Shown: in pieces, positions 9,246 to 21,005 of the stretch
Position numbering within the stretch: the first letter of the stretch is position 1
Layout of the letters: each line of letters starts with the position of its first letter
DNA from: Psococerastis gibbosa
Lineage: Eukaryota; Arthropoda; Insecta; Psocodea; Psocidae
Assembly (NCBI GenBank): GCA_963971405.1
Contig: OZ020489.1
Location: 6,758,001-6,822,000, forward strand
Direction of reading: 5' to 3'
Length of the DNA: 64,000 bases
The notes under the pieces: generated by a model
Seen by the model: the letters and a program-made list of their open reading frames with translations, nothing else
What the model was told of the DNA's origin: nothing
The model's database searches: none
Made by a program: the position numbers and the translations under genes

Positions 9246-10448
9246 TTTTTCACTTCCAATTTTGGTCTTCGATGTCTCGAAGAGTAGCCTATTCACATAT
9301 TTTACGATAATTTTCTGTTTGTTTATCGTTGTTTATCGTATGTTTATTATTATTATTATTATTAATATTATTTATATTTGATTCCCGTCAGTCTTCTAGA
9401 GTTGGATAGCTACAATGCTGTTAAGCGAAATCTAGGGGTCTGGCTGATAAATTGTTTAAATGATGGCGATTAATTCTTTTGATTTATTTTAATTTTATTT
9501 TATACAGGATAATGTAAGGTAACTTTAACTTATTTAACATTAACTAACTATATAACTGTATTATTATTATTTTATTTACACTTGTAATAATGTAGTTCGT
9601 ACTCCCTGTAATAACTGTTTGTAGTCTTTTGGCGAATCCTGCCACAAGCCTCCCTTATGGGGCTTACATGCAGTATTCCGGTAAAAACGATTATTTTCTT
9701 TAATGTTGTATTGTATTCTTTCTATTAAATGCTCCCAGTGCTGGGGGTACCGGCTGGGAAAAAAAAATTATTATTATTATTATAATATTATGGTATTATT
9801 ATGTAAGTTATTGTATTTTGTAAATATATGCTCCTTGTCCAGGGGATACTGGACAGGGAAAAAAAAATTATTATTATTATTATTATTATTTATAGGTCAA
9901 AATATACCTAATTTCCGCCAACATTTCCCACACATGGCCTTTTGGGTACCTACTCGCCATGATAGAAATAGGTACATGTGTTGCGCCGTTGCTGGACCAC
10001 ACTGTACACGCCACTGGTATAAGCCAAGGCGAATTCCAGAAAAACTGTATAGCGCCGCCAATAGGGGCAGCAAATAAACTCTAGCACTAGGGATTGATTG
10101 AGTGGCAAATTTCTTAAATAGACCGTTCTCGAACCGCCAATCTTTCGGGTGCAAGTCAGACCACTAAACCAACGCACTATTATCCCATAACACTACTCAT
10201 CCTCAAGTACCTTCTGCTGCCTCTGAAGCTGCAGCCCATGAGGTTAGAGATGATCGCAACGCCCTGCAGGCTGCTGAGTCACTAGTCGCCTCGCGGTGTC
10301 GGAGCGGAGTGGTCGCGTCTTGTGTGGTAAGTGACCGGCGCCGAGTAGCGAGCTACGACTAGCGATCACTTGTAGGTAGGCAGCACAGTTGGATATTAGC
10401 TTTTTATTCATTTTTATTTGTTAATTAATTTCTAAACTTCCAATTTCT
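9246..10448. other. No gene; simple repeats
   Basis: Contains (TTA)n microsatellites at about 9,349-9,367, 9,769-9,783 and 9,867-9,891. The last two each follow a short duplicated unit of the form TATGCTC..ACTGG or CCGGCTGGGAAAAAAAAATTA, a tandem duplication about 100 bp apart. The short frames at 9,703-10,177 are translations of this repeat and have no recognisable similarity. Confidence 0.6.
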
Positions 10449-11323
10449 GCTTTCCAATTTATACGTAGTATAAGGAAAGCTTTGTGATGGTCGAAATTTT
10501 CGATTCCGAGATTTCAACGGATTTACACGTTTTGAGGTCCCAGGAACCCAAAAAAGTGGTTTTTACAAAATTTCTGTCTGTCGGTCGGTCTGTCGGTCAG
10601 TCTGTCTGTTCGTCGATTTCCGGGCAAACTACTCAGTGGATTTGAGTGAAATTTGGCATGTAGGTTCACAAAAATCATACCTCGGGACCATTTTTTTTTT
10701 GGGCTAACTCAATTTGGGGGGGGGGGGGGGGGTTTATTTTCAAAAAACTCCAAAAAAACGTCTAAAAAAATTATTTCTCAAAAACGGCTCCAACGATTTC
10801 TTTTAAATTCTCGTAGATTGTAGTCGTTATTAATGTTGACAAAATGCGGGGGGTCGCTTGCCCCTTGATAGTTTGCTTCTGGGGGTAAAAAAATAAAAAT
10901 AACTAAATTTTAATGAAAAAATGACTAAAAAATTCGAAACCTTTCTATCGATGATTTCTACCTTCAAGCATGTTTTAGGTGTTAAATTGAGTAACGAAAC
11001 CGGATAGGTTGCTTTCCCAAAAAAATATTTGGTTTTGCCCAAAAAATTATTTTTTGAAAAAAATGATAGAAAATTCGCGCTCAAATGCATTGCATGCCCT
11101 GCCATTATTGCTGTAATGTTTTTAATTAATTAATGTGTTTGTTTGACCTATCGAGAATTTACCTCACTTCCAGTGACGTCAGGTGGACAACCGCCCCCCC
11201 CCCCCCGAGATATCGGAAATTTAACTATAGGAAAATTATTTACCATGAAATTACTCATTTTCTATATCTAATAATTTTGATAAATTGGAAAGCATGTTCG
11301 AGTGAACTTGGACCGGTTCTTTC
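10449..11323 (+). mobile_element. R1 repeat, most complete copy
   Basis: Begins GCTTTCCAATTTAT (10,449-10,462) and carries the inverse ATAAATTGGAAAGC at 11,280-11,293; about 30 further bp ending GGACCGGTTCTTT are shared by copies at 34,400 and 36,360. Internal order: a hairpin TATACGTAGTATAAGGAAAGC-like start, a CTGTCTGTCGG minisatellite, a 17-base G run, T-rich spacer, GGTCGCTTGCCCCTTGATAG, a 15-base C run. No transposase or reverse transcriptase is visible. Terminal inverted repeats suggest a non-autonomous DNA transposon, but the outer 30 bp and lack of a clear target duplication leave the class open. Confidence 0.7.
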
Positions 11324-11801
11324 TAGGAGTTTTAGCTGGTTTTGTTAATAATTAATTAAGAATAGAAGCGTACCGTATAGAATGTCGGCACCCAAAATCC
11401 GATACTTAATTTTTTTATTTAATTTACTAAGCAAGTTATTGATTTTATATATTCCAATACCGTAGTAGAATACTATATTTTCAAACATCATATTTTTATA
11501 GGGTATTTTGTGCCAAATAGTTTTTCAATTATCTTTACTGTGATATTTTTAGTCCCCAGTAGCGTTCATGGAAATTCTGCTGTACCTAAAATTAAAAATA
11601 CGGTACCTTAAAATATGACGTGCGAAATAGCCTTCTACAATTTGAATGGGCTAAATCTTTAATAACTGGCTTAGCAAATTTAAAATAAAATCACCCAATT
11701 TTCTCTACATACTCCACGTACTTTAAGTAGCCTAATTAATTTTACTCAATTTGTATTCAGTTTAATAATACTTTTAATTTCAAATAGGTAGCAGATTTTT
11801 T
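11324..11801. other. No feature recognised
   Basis: AT-rich sequence without recognised repeats or coding similarity. Confidence 0.5.
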
Positions 11802-12005
11802 TTAAAATTCATTCCTCTTCCAAACATGCCTTCTTCGGCAAGGAGCCCTCATTTCTTCTATCTGTCCTTGGATTATTGCATGCAGAAGGCGATACTTTTC
11901 GTTCCTCATCACATGGCCGAAGTATGTTAGTTTCCTTTCCTTAACCGTCAGCAGCAACTCGGCTTTTGTATCAATTCGCCTCAGGACCTCAGCATTAGAC
12001 ACACG
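11802..12005 (-). pseudogene. LINE ORF2 C-terminal remnant (family L1)
   Basis: The minus-strand translation contains NAEVLRRIDTKAELL, KLTYFGHVMRNEKYRLL and IIQGQIEE. This is the typical end of a non-LTR retrotransposon polyprotein, downstream of the reverse transcriptase. Related copies lie at 30,750-30,975 and 41,165-41,256, both minus. Only about 65 codons remain and no upstream reverse transcriptase is visible. Confidence 0.75.
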
Positions 12006-12479
12006 ATTTCAGGCTATGCGCAGCATTCGTCTATGTATACAAATTTACAATGTACTGATTCTGTTCTCCATAACTTGTGTCGATCCCTCCATACGGGTCA
12101 TTTTTAAATTTTAAAGTGTTATTATTGAGAGACCAAGCTTCTTTGTTGTTTTGATAGGATCATTCTTCCCCGTACGGCGTATAGTAACTAACTACTAAAT
12201 TACCGTCTAACAAACTCCTGCCATTCGAACTTGCAATTGTAATTAGCTTCGCTAACTAAGATCGCCATCCGTGCAGACACGAGTTTCTCATTGCACAGGG
12301 TGGATGGCCTATCAAGCAGTCATGCATATATTGTATTGTATTGTCGCTGCATTGAAAATTGGTATCAATGAAAATATTCTGGAATGTTTTGGAGGAATAC
12401 ATTTTTACTTTACTTTACTTACTTTACTACTTTACTGAATGCCTAAGGCATGTAGAAATGCAATGATTTGCACGGGGCA
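12006..12479. other. No feature recognised
   Basis: AT-rich; short CTTTA-rich stretch near 12,406-12,436. No coding similarity. Confidence 0.5.
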
Positions 12480-12615
12480 AGATGGTAGCGTGCTGGTATT
12501 TGTGCGAGTGAGACACGCCATGCGATCGGTGACCGGTCGTAACTCAACATGGGTACTTATACCTACAGAGGCGACTAAAGAGTTCAATCGGATACATTCA
12601 TTAACCTTTTTTTAG
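12480..12615 (+). repeat. SINE B copy, uninterrupted target site reference
   Basis: Order: GGTAGCGTGCTGGTATTTGT, GCGAGTGAGACACGCCATGC, CCTACAGAGGCGACTAAAGA, TCAATCGGATACATTCATTA. It is useful because it shows the unbroken sequence into which the LTR element at 16,815 inserted in a sister copy. Confidence 0.75.
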
Positions 12616-14718
12616 AATTAAAACAACAAAAAACTATTTGCTTTTGGCACGCCCAGCTCGAATGTAGGCATATTTGTGATCGATGACAGCAACAGTAAAA
12701 GTGATTTAAATTTATTAGTGCTGTAAACCTTTAAATACGACCCGCAATTCAAATAGTTTTATAGTTTTAGTTTAGTTTTAGCTTTAGTCCAAATTATGTT
12801 TACATCTATAATTAATTATATACTGTATATATTATTAAATAAGTTATTAGTATTAAAGGAGGCCCAACACGGGAGAAATCCTTTGGGTCACCCCTACTTC
12901 ATTATATTCTCACTGTAAAAAAACATGTACAAAAATTAACATGTTATGACAATTTACATCATCTACCGGTTAAAATTTAATTTAATTTATTTATTTAATA
13001 AATTATTATGTCTATTATGTATGCGACTGAACGTTGGTTAGTTTGTTACCTATCCACCTGACAATTAATTATTAAAAATTACAAGGTTTAAAACAGTTCA
13101 TCGAATGTGAAATAGTCGTGTGGGGACTAATAGAAAAGAGAAACAAAGTGTATACATAATCTAAAATCGATGGGGGGGGGGGGGTAATTAACATTTATAA
13201 AGTATTCAACTGCGGGTATTTTTTGTTGAGGCGCTGAATTTAGTATTTATTCCTATATATTGTACTGTATATATAAACCTAAATAGCGTATACCTAATTT
13301 CTCTTCTCTTTTGTGATTGCCTGATGGTACCTATTTATTTTTAATATTTATTTAATTTTAATTGAATTCAATCAATCAATCAATCTTTGTCCATGACCCA
13401 CCAAGGTGGGATAGACGGCGTCGGATAGACACTCAACTACGAAGCTATACATCAAAATTGGTACTTTTATAGGATTTTACGAAATGTTTCCCGCAGTTAG
13501 GGTCTATGAAATTAAGCCTGAAAGAAATGACAGTCTGCATGTTGAGAACTTATCATTTTATAAAAAAAATTAATAAGACCAATTTTGAATCTTTGCAGCT
13601 GTGGAATGAGTAATTAGTTAATTTAATCAAATTAACTTAAACACAAGTTGTTTAGAAGATAGATCGAAATCTTGAAGAAACCGATCTAATTTAAAAAAGG
13701 TTAGTTTGACCTACATTGCCTGCTGTGTAATATTCATTAACTTAGAGGCAGGGGCCTCATAGTCATCGAACAATTAGGGTGGAGCCCATTTTCAGGGGAA
13801 GGGGGCCCAGTTTTCTCATGGGACTCCTCCCTAATTTTTCGGTGACTATGAAGCTCCTGCCTATTACTGTTGTACAAGAAAAACATCTTTTAAGCACCTA
13901 CTAAGCTTATGGCTTCATGAGAAAAAAACAGATTTAGAAAACTTTACTATTCTATGTAGAACAATAACATCTTTTTACTCAACTTAAAGAACAAAACTTA
14001 TTTTTCTATTAACTCTTTTCTAGCATATACACTTTTACATACGTAACACATACAGTACCTGCACACTGTCGTAACAAATCGGAGTTAAACTGAAATGCTG
14101 TACCGGCCCTAGCACGTGCAAACACAGTTGGGCTGGTTATAATTCCTTGTAAAGTATTGAATGTAATGAACTTAAGTATTTTAGCGTATTAAAAGTTAAT
14201 ATTAATTTTGTCATTTTATGTATACTTCTCTTGTTGGAAAAAATTGGAATAAATATATATTTGATTTGATTTGATTTGACTATTAACACAGCAGGCAATG
14301 TAAGTCCAACTAACCCTTTGTTAAATAGGATTACACCATTGCCGTTAATCTTTCCTCTTAAATCAATCGAAATCAACGTACCGTACGGTAGTACACAATG
14401 TAAGCTACAAGATTTGCGAAAAGTTTCACATATAGCGTAGGTTTGAATCCTATAAAATAAGTTACAACATTTTTGAAGAGTCTGACTAAACGAACCAGAT
14501 TTAACGTGAGCTACAAGATTTGTTAAAAGTTTCACGAAACTGTTCAATGTACTACAGCCTGCTGAGCAATACAATAAATCGTGCATTGAAGCATCGAACG
14601 TTATTGTCTGGAACAAATCAAATCTCTATCCATATATTTTCTCTTTCCAATATAACATCGTTGCACATATTACTGCTTTGGCATACCGTATTAGACAAAT
14701 GTTCTTTGCATTTAATCT
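12616..14718. other. No gene; LINE 3' tails and an inverted pair
   Basis: At 13,368-13,440 (minus) lies a LINE 3' end ending in (GATT)n, with CCATGACCCACCAAGGTGGG. Near 14,255-14,280 there is a (TTTGA)n tail. The sequence at 13,695-13,738 (GACCTACATTGCCTGCTGTG) recurs inverted at 14,280-14,328 (CACAGCAGGCAATGTAAGTC) and in direct orientation at 24,405-24,445, so these are ends of another repeat. A G run lies at about 13,171-13,183. Confidence 0.5.
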
Positions 14719-14955
14719 TCTTCTTGTACTTCTTCTTCTTCGGCTCTACAGCCCTTGATGCACTTTGACACTCCTATTTGGGTTTTGTACAACGCTCCAC
14801 CATCTACGGACTCCCAACTCGCGAAGGTCAGTTTCCAACTCATCCTTCCAGTGTTTTCGAGGACGCCCCACCAGTCGTCTTCCTGTCATGCTTGCTTTGT
14901 ACATCTTTTCGACATGCGGTCGTCTGGCATTCTTACGACGCGTCCCAGCCATCTT
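14719..14955 (-). pseudogene. LINE ORF2 C-terminal remnant (family L2) with (GAA)n tail
   Basis: The minus-strand translation contains GRRLVGRPRKHWKDELE and DLRELGVRRWWSVVQN, a widespread signature at the end of non-LTR retrotransposon polyproteins. It is followed on the minus strand by a (GAA)n-rich tail at 14,745-14,719. A second, plus-strand piece of the same family is at 50,578-50,700, also with a GAA-rich tail. Upstream domains are missing. Confidence 0.75.
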
Positions 14956-14993
14956 ATGCTTTCTGCTTTTAATGGGCTGTCCAAATTAGGGTC

Positions 14994-15620
14994 ATGGAAG
15001 GGGCCTCCCAGCAGAATGAGCTTCTCTTAAGACCACAACACGAATATGAGCAATCGGGCATCCCTGGAAACGGAATACTTCCATCACCAGGACACAGGCA
15101 AATCAGTCTTTATCAAGAACGGTCCTTACAACGATTTCAATCAACTACTTACTTGTCATTACTTGAAAGAACCGATGAATACGTTAACCTACTTTATAAA
15201 TATTCAGCAAACCTTCATCATAAACGGATCCTTCAAGCAACTCCCTCCTTCAAAAGAAATAAGCATATATAAGCTACTCCCATGCCTTTGACGTCAGTAA
15301 ACTCGAAGCAGAAGTCTGAAACAATACCAAAAAACCCTCTACAATACTTTACTCAATCAGAAATCAAACACCTCAAACGAACGCAGTAACAAAACATGCT
15401 AAAGTAAATATCAAAAGAAAGCTTAAGGCAACTTGGAGAAAGTTCAACCCAAGTCTTCGACGAAAGCTCACTATTGGTTTTAGGGGAAATTGTAGCAGAA
15501 GAAAGCAGACAGCCAGTTTATACAAAGTCCGTTTCCATTAATACCGGAAATGCCGACAGGTGGATACCACGCAACCCTCCTCCCCCGTTCTCTTTCAAAT
15601 TCAAACTTTATTTCATTTCA
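14994..15620 (+). other. Unidentified segment with coding-like base composition
   Basis: Less AT-rich than its surroundings and has two overlapping frames of 80-92 codons (14,994-15,272 and 15,046-15,291). I do not recognise either. A splice donor, intron or poly(A) tail is not evident, and the frames end in stops before 15,300. It may be an old LINE body or a processed gene fragment. No function is proposed. Confidence 0.3.
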
Positions 15621-15699
15621 TGTAAATGGCCGCCAGAGAGCCTACTATGCTGAATGCTGTTTATATTTTTAACCCCCATGGCGATTATTGCTTACTAAT

Positions 15700-16340
15700 T
15701 TGTACATTTGCACAACCATACAATGTGATGGTCAAAATTTGGGATTTCGGGATTCCAGTGGATTTACACGTTTTGAAGTACCAGGAAACAAAAAAATTGG
15801 TTTTCTCGAAATGTCTGTCTGTCGGTCTATTTGTCTGTGAGTGGATTTGTGGGCAAAATACCAGGGGGATTTTGATAAAATTCAGCATGTGTGTTCAAAA
15901 AAAATCATATTTCAGAACAATTCTTTTATTTTGGGCTAACTTAATTTTGGGGGGTTTTACTCTAGGCCTAGAAAAACTCCAAAAACGGCTTTTTTTCTCA
16001 AAAACGGGTAAAACAATTCTTTTAAATTCACATACTGTATGTATGTACATTGTAGTTGTTATTAATTTAAACAAAATACAATAGGTTTGCACCTTGATGG
16101 TTTTGTTCAGGGGGTCAAAAAAATAAAAAAAAGACTCAATTTTCATGACAAATTACAAAAAAATAATTTTACTGGTATAGATAGGTACGGTAGATATGTA
16201 TTGATGCTATCTAACTTCAGGTATGTTTTAGGTGCTAAATAGAGTGCCAACCAAAGCAAGGTTTTAGTTGAAAAATTAAAAAAAAAAAATATTATGCATA
16301 AGGTTTAAAGCATTGCATAACTTGTCTTTATTGCAGTGTT
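15700..16340 (+). repeat. Diverged copy of R1 repeat
   Basis: Shares TGGATTTACACGTTTTGAAG, CGAAATGTCTGTCTGTCGGT, GGGCTAACTTAATTTTGGGG and the G/T-rich spacer with R1 at 10,449. Ends are eroded. It resembles the 7,228 copy in age. Confidence 0.65.
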
Positions 16341-16587
16341 GTAATATATTGGTATGCCCATTCTAGACTATGTATTCGTCCCATAGATCAGTTTAGTGCT
16401 TCGGGATGGGGAAAGTTAAGGAAACCGAAATTTAACCCTAGGCCAATTATTGACAATGGAACTACCCATATTAACTAGGCTACCTCTGTACCTATACTAT
16501 AATTAATAATAACTAGGAAATCATGTACGGGCTCACTCTTACGGGTTCTTTTAGTAACAGGTTATTTGCTTACAACTTACAAGCAAT

Positions 16588-16716
16588 AAATAAATACATA
16601 AGGACTTTTTTGTTCTATTACTAAACCAACCTAGCGGAGTTAGGGCTATAAAGCCCTCTCTTACACTCAACTAGGAAGGCCCCGGACCGCCTGCTTTACA
16701 TGCCCTCCGAAGCATG
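16588..16716 (-). repeat. SINE A copy, head truncated
   Basis: Tail AATAAATAAATACATAAGGA, then the complement of the SINE A body (GCCCTCTCTTACACTCAACT, ATGCCCTCCGAAGCATGG). It stops at the point where SINE B begins, so the tRNA-like head is missing. Confidence 0.8.
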
Positions 16717-16814
16717 GCTAGGTGGTAACGTGCTTGCACTTGTGCGAGTCTTTACAAGCCATGCAATCGGAGACGTGTCGTACTCATCACGGGTAATAAC
16801 CTACAGAGGCGACT
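16717..16814 (+). repeat. SINE B, left half, split by an LTR element
   Basis: SINE B sequence up to CCTACAGAGGCGAC. The remainder (TAAACAGGTCAATCGG) resumes 4.1 kb away at 20,924 after a repeat of GCGAC. Unbroken copies at 12,480 and 27,505 (minus) show the two parts are contiguous in the family. Confidence 0.85.
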
Positions 16815-17363
16815 GTCACACTCCGAATACCACTAATTGGGGCCTTCTATAGATTAGAGTATTCAGAGTGGACTTATGAGAGGGGAATTATATATAAGCT
16901 TATAGGATGGTACCAAATACCTTATATTATATTAAGACACAAAACATTAATACCACATTATAACTTAGGGACAACTTAAGTATTTAAGGGACAAGGGACA
17001 ACATAATGAATTGGGGGGGGGGGCAACTTAGTTACGTAAGGGCTACATGATAACGTACTTACTCATACATCCATAGGAGCTTACTCCTACTTGCACCGTT
17101 TATCAACTCACATGGTGAATCAGTTCTGTCTCACTAGACTCTATCGACTCTAACTACTCTATCCATAGTCTCCAAACTCTCTCTCTGGACTCTCTAAAAC
17201 TCTCTCATTCTTCGAACCCAAGGTTCGTGATTTATACATTATGGCTAAGGACATACGTGACGACCGATATAACATTTACACAACAGAGGTTTGCCGTCTG
17301 TCCTCAGCCCTGAGCCTAGGCCAAGAATAGCGTATGCTCTTGTGTTAGGCCTGGGGCGTAACA
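16815..17363 (+). repeat. 5' LTR of the non-coding LTR element
   Basis: 549 bp, TGTCAC...GTAACA. Contains an 11-base G run at 17,013-17,023 (10 in the other LTR) and a CT-rich stretch at about 17,175-17,210. Confidence 0.85.
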
Positions 17364-20300
17364 CCCACCACCCTCACAGAGTTGAAAAAACTCATCGTGA
17401 TGGGTTTTTTTTCATAAAGACAGATTCGACCCGTATCAAAACACAATGCAGTAAGTTATCATGGGACACAATATTAGCCGATCATAAAAAATAGAGGGAC
17501 AAACAACATTACAAAATTGGGACAACAATAACAACAAAACATAATATAAAAAGATAAATGTGCGTGTGTGTGTGTCCGAGACGGCTGGGAAGTGATGTGT
17601 AGACTTGTAGGGGACTCGACGTGTAGGCGACTGGACTCGAAGCAGGCGCGAAGAGAGCTCGAAAAGGGACGATTGGAGGAGGGTAGACCAGCGGAAAACT
17701 TCGTGAAGACTCGTGGGGACATTGACCAGTGGAAAACTCGATGAGGACTCAGGAGAAATGGACCAGTGGAGGACTCGATATGATGACTCAAAAGTAAAAC
17801 AGACCAATGGTGCTGGGCCCGATACATAGTTACATGGACGGGAATGGGTCGTCGCATGGTGCGTGGAACAGGAGGTTGATCAGCAGTCAATGCATTGCCT
17901 TGTGTGGCGGATTTTATGTGGCACCGCCTGGTACGTGGTTATGGCACGAGTATTCAGCATGGAGGCGACTATGATGTAGGTCGCATGGGGTCGTGCGGCT
18001 TAGTGGTTGGCCTGTACGTACGAGGGAAATGGCCAGATTGAATAGGCAGGAATCTGATCAGCTGTATCGCAGACGACTGACGGAATTGATTTGGCGGGTA
18101 ATACCCGCGGTTGGAGTCGAATGCACACTTTGACTCAGGAATGACTGGTCTCGGGAATGACTGGTCTCGTTCTGAACTGGTCGAAGATAACATAGGCTGG
18201 GAGGACGTTGGGTGGCTGGTCGTGGTGTTGAACTGGACGAGACGTGATGTCGGTGGGTAGGGGCACATCTCGGGCTATAACTTAGACTGAACAATCTTAG
18301 AAACATAGCCATACTTACGGTTTATAAATACATTTTTTATTTATTTCTTTTGAAAATACAAATCAATTCTTAAATTTAAACTTAATTGCTACATTTAGGG
18401 TTGAGGAAAACGTCTTTACATAGACTAATAATATTTAAATTATAGGGACTATGGACTGAAATACTAGTCTGGGGGTTTTATGGGGCAAATTTTTAGAAAG
18501 TAGTATTTCAGACCATGTTGAGGCCAGATGGGAAATCGAAGGTGAAATTTGGCTTTCTGCCGTAATCCTTGAGGAAGGGGGCTCTTAGAATAGAGACATA
18601 GGTAGGAAATACAAAATTCGTTATTTCAGGGAGTGGTGATAAGAAAACTTTCAAAATTCTGTGCCTTTCAAAAGAGACAGGGGGCGGGGCATACATAAAA
18701 ACATACATATTATACGTGGAAAAGACACAGCGAGCTGTTGGGAGAGAAAACAGTTAATTTAGTCAAGTGACGGATCTTAAAGGTGCCAGGGTGCCCATGT
18801 GTCTTTACCAACCCCTCGATACAGATATTGGCCAGTCATCTGCAGCGAGAACGGTGTTAGCAAGTAACAGGGCCCTTCGCCATAAGTTTTATATACTTCA
18901 AAATTAAAAGTCGGCACAGTGACTGTATAAGCATAAGCTTATTCAAGGCTGTACTTCGTTTTATAACGCTGATGTCACATCACCACCAATTTTTCATTGT
19001 TATTTTTTAATATGTTTATTATTACCAGCTGCAAATACATCAGGGTCGCGATGCCTGTGTTTAGCTGCAGTTACCTTAGGAGGGGGACTTCACCATCGAT
19101 ACTACATACTACCTTTTCTTCATTATTTATATAGGGTTTAGGACAAATATTTTATGAAAGAGGCTCCGTCCATCTTTGCAATTGTACTATTCGACGTGGG
19201 GAGTTCACTAAAACACATATAAATAGGACATTAATATGCAGTACAATATTATTCACAAATTCGCCTTATAGGCTATTAACAATATCACTTCAAACGTATA
19301 CATAGTATTAATATCGGCGGTACCTACCGCGGGGGGGGGGGGGATCTTCTCAGTTCTTTTGCGAACTGGGGTACTCAATTCATATATAAGAGAAGCTCAT
19401 AGGCATGTATACAAGGTGGGACATGTACTACTTAGTACCCTTTGCATAGAGGCAATGCAAAATTAATAAACTTAAAATTAACCTATAGTCTAACACTAAC
19501 TAATTATAAAAAAATTTTTAACAATTGAAGGTCTGGGCCTTCTTTGCATGCACGTCTTATTTACCTATTTCACCCGTTTGACCTACGCTAGGCGCTGCAT
19601 TACGTGCATCAGCTAAGGTCAGCATGTGAAAATGTTTACTATTGTATACTGTACCAGTGACCCGTCTGAATAGTTTAAACATTAAATACATAAATTATTT
19701 TTCCTAAGGAAATACCGTCTGTCAGTAACCAAAATTTTCATCTAGTACAATGTACAATCTTCCTTTAGAGACTGATCACAGAAAAGGATGGTCAGTCCAA
19801 TTTTTCTGATGTTTTCAAGGGGGGTAGAAATCACGCCTGTCTGTCAAGGGGGTAAAGAAGCTTTGCACTTCCATGGGGGCAAGAGGAGAGGGGGATTACA
19901 GACATTTCAGCGCCATTGTCAAGAAACACATTTCCGGGGCTTGGAGGGGAGGGGGTGCGCAATTGCAAAAGACAACACAGGTTGCGGGATCTCTTCTCTA
20001 GGCTTGGATAAGGGAATAAATTCAGCGCGGGGAGTTGGGCCTATCAGAGAACAAAGAAATTTTCGACCGCTGTTTGTTGACACAATCTGAATGCGATACC
20101 AACAACTGTTACGCCTTCATTATATTGGACTGCGTCAGTAGTTCACCTGCCTCGATATCTGGGATGGCCAGGTTAAAAATATAGTCAACACACCACCGTG
20201 CACTATCAGCACTTTTAACAACTAAGGTCAAGTTCGTGGTTAAGTCGGACGCTCAACTATCAATGACCGCTAGAGTACATACAGTACCTTATTAATTAAC

Positions 20301-20369
20301 AAGTTATACAGATACAGTTCTTAAGCTAGTGGGTACGAGGGGGGGGGAGCAAAAAAAGAAAAAAAAACT
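17364..20369 (+). other. Internal region of the non-coding LTR element
   Basis: 3.0 kb. The left part (17,560-18,290) is less AT-rich and contains repeated motifs of the form GACCAGTGGAAAACTCG. Open frames there exist only antisense, are serine/proline-rich and look like translated repeat. A 12-base G run lies near 19,331. The purine-rich tract at 20,338-20,367 abuts the right LTR and is a candidate polypurine tract. No protein domain is recognised. Confidence 0.6.
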
Positions 20370-20918
20370 TGTCACACTCCGAATACCACTAATTGGGGCC
20401 TTCTATAGATTAGAGTATTCAGAGTGGACTTATGAGAGGGGAATTATATATAAGCTTATAGGATGGTACCAAATACATTATATTATATTAAGACACAAAA
20501 CATTAATACCACATTATAACTTAGGGACAACTTAAGTATTTAAGGGACAAGGGACAACATAATGAATTGGGGGGGGGGCAACTTAGTTACGTAAGGGCTA
20601 CATGATAACGTACTTACTCATACATCCATAGGAGCTTACTCCTACTTGCACCGTTTATCAACTCACATGGTGAATCAGTTCTGTCTCACTAGACTCTATC
20701 GACTCTAACTACTCTATCCATAGTCTCCAAACTCTCTCTCTGGACTCTCTAAAACTCTCTCATTCTTCGAACCCAAGGTTCGTGATTTATACATTATGGC
20801 TAAGGACATACGTGACGACCGATATAACATTTACACAACAGAGGTTTGCCGTCTGTCCTCAGCCCTGAGCCTAGGCCAAGAATAGCGTATGCTCTTGTGT
20901 TAGGCCTGGGGCGTAACA
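20370..20918 (+). repeat. 3' LTR of the non-coding LTR element
   Basis: 549 bp, nearly identical to 16,815-17,363. Ends GTAACA and is followed directly by the GCGAC target duplication and the rest of SINE B. Confidence 0.85.
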
Positions 20919-21005
20919 GCGACTAAACAGGTCAATCGGATACATTCATTAAATTGTTTGTATTTGATTAATCTTTTATATATATAAAAAAAAAAAAAAA
21001 ATAGG
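20919..21005 (+). repeat. SINE B, right half, with poly(A)-like tail
   Basis: Begins with the duplicated GCGAC, then TAAACAGGTCAATCGG, CATTAAATTGTTTGTATTTG and an A-rich tail ending near 21,001. Continues the half at 16,717. Confidence 0.8.

Larger units (their letters stand above)
16815..20918 (+). mobile_element. Young non-coding LTR retroelement (LARD-like)
   Basis: Two 549-bp direct repeats (16,815-17,363 and 20,370-20,918), each starting TGTCAC and ending GTAACA, bound 3,006 bp of internal sequence. The insertion is flanked by a perfect 5-bp duplication GCGAC (16,810-16,814 and 20,919-20,923) within a SINE B. The LTRs differ by about one substitution, one 1-bp indel and a G-run length, so insertion is recent. 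No gag, protease, reverse transcriptase or integrase motif is visible inside, so mobility must depend on proteins of another element. A purine tract precedes the right LTR, favouring plus orientation, but no tRNA-type primer site (TGG...) follows the left LTR, so orientation is tentative. Confidence 0.85.

Noticed and set aside
17474-18312. Long antisense frames inside the non-coding LTR element
   Set aside because: Low-complexity serine/proline-rich translations of a repeated GACCAGTGG-type motif; no retroelement domain present.
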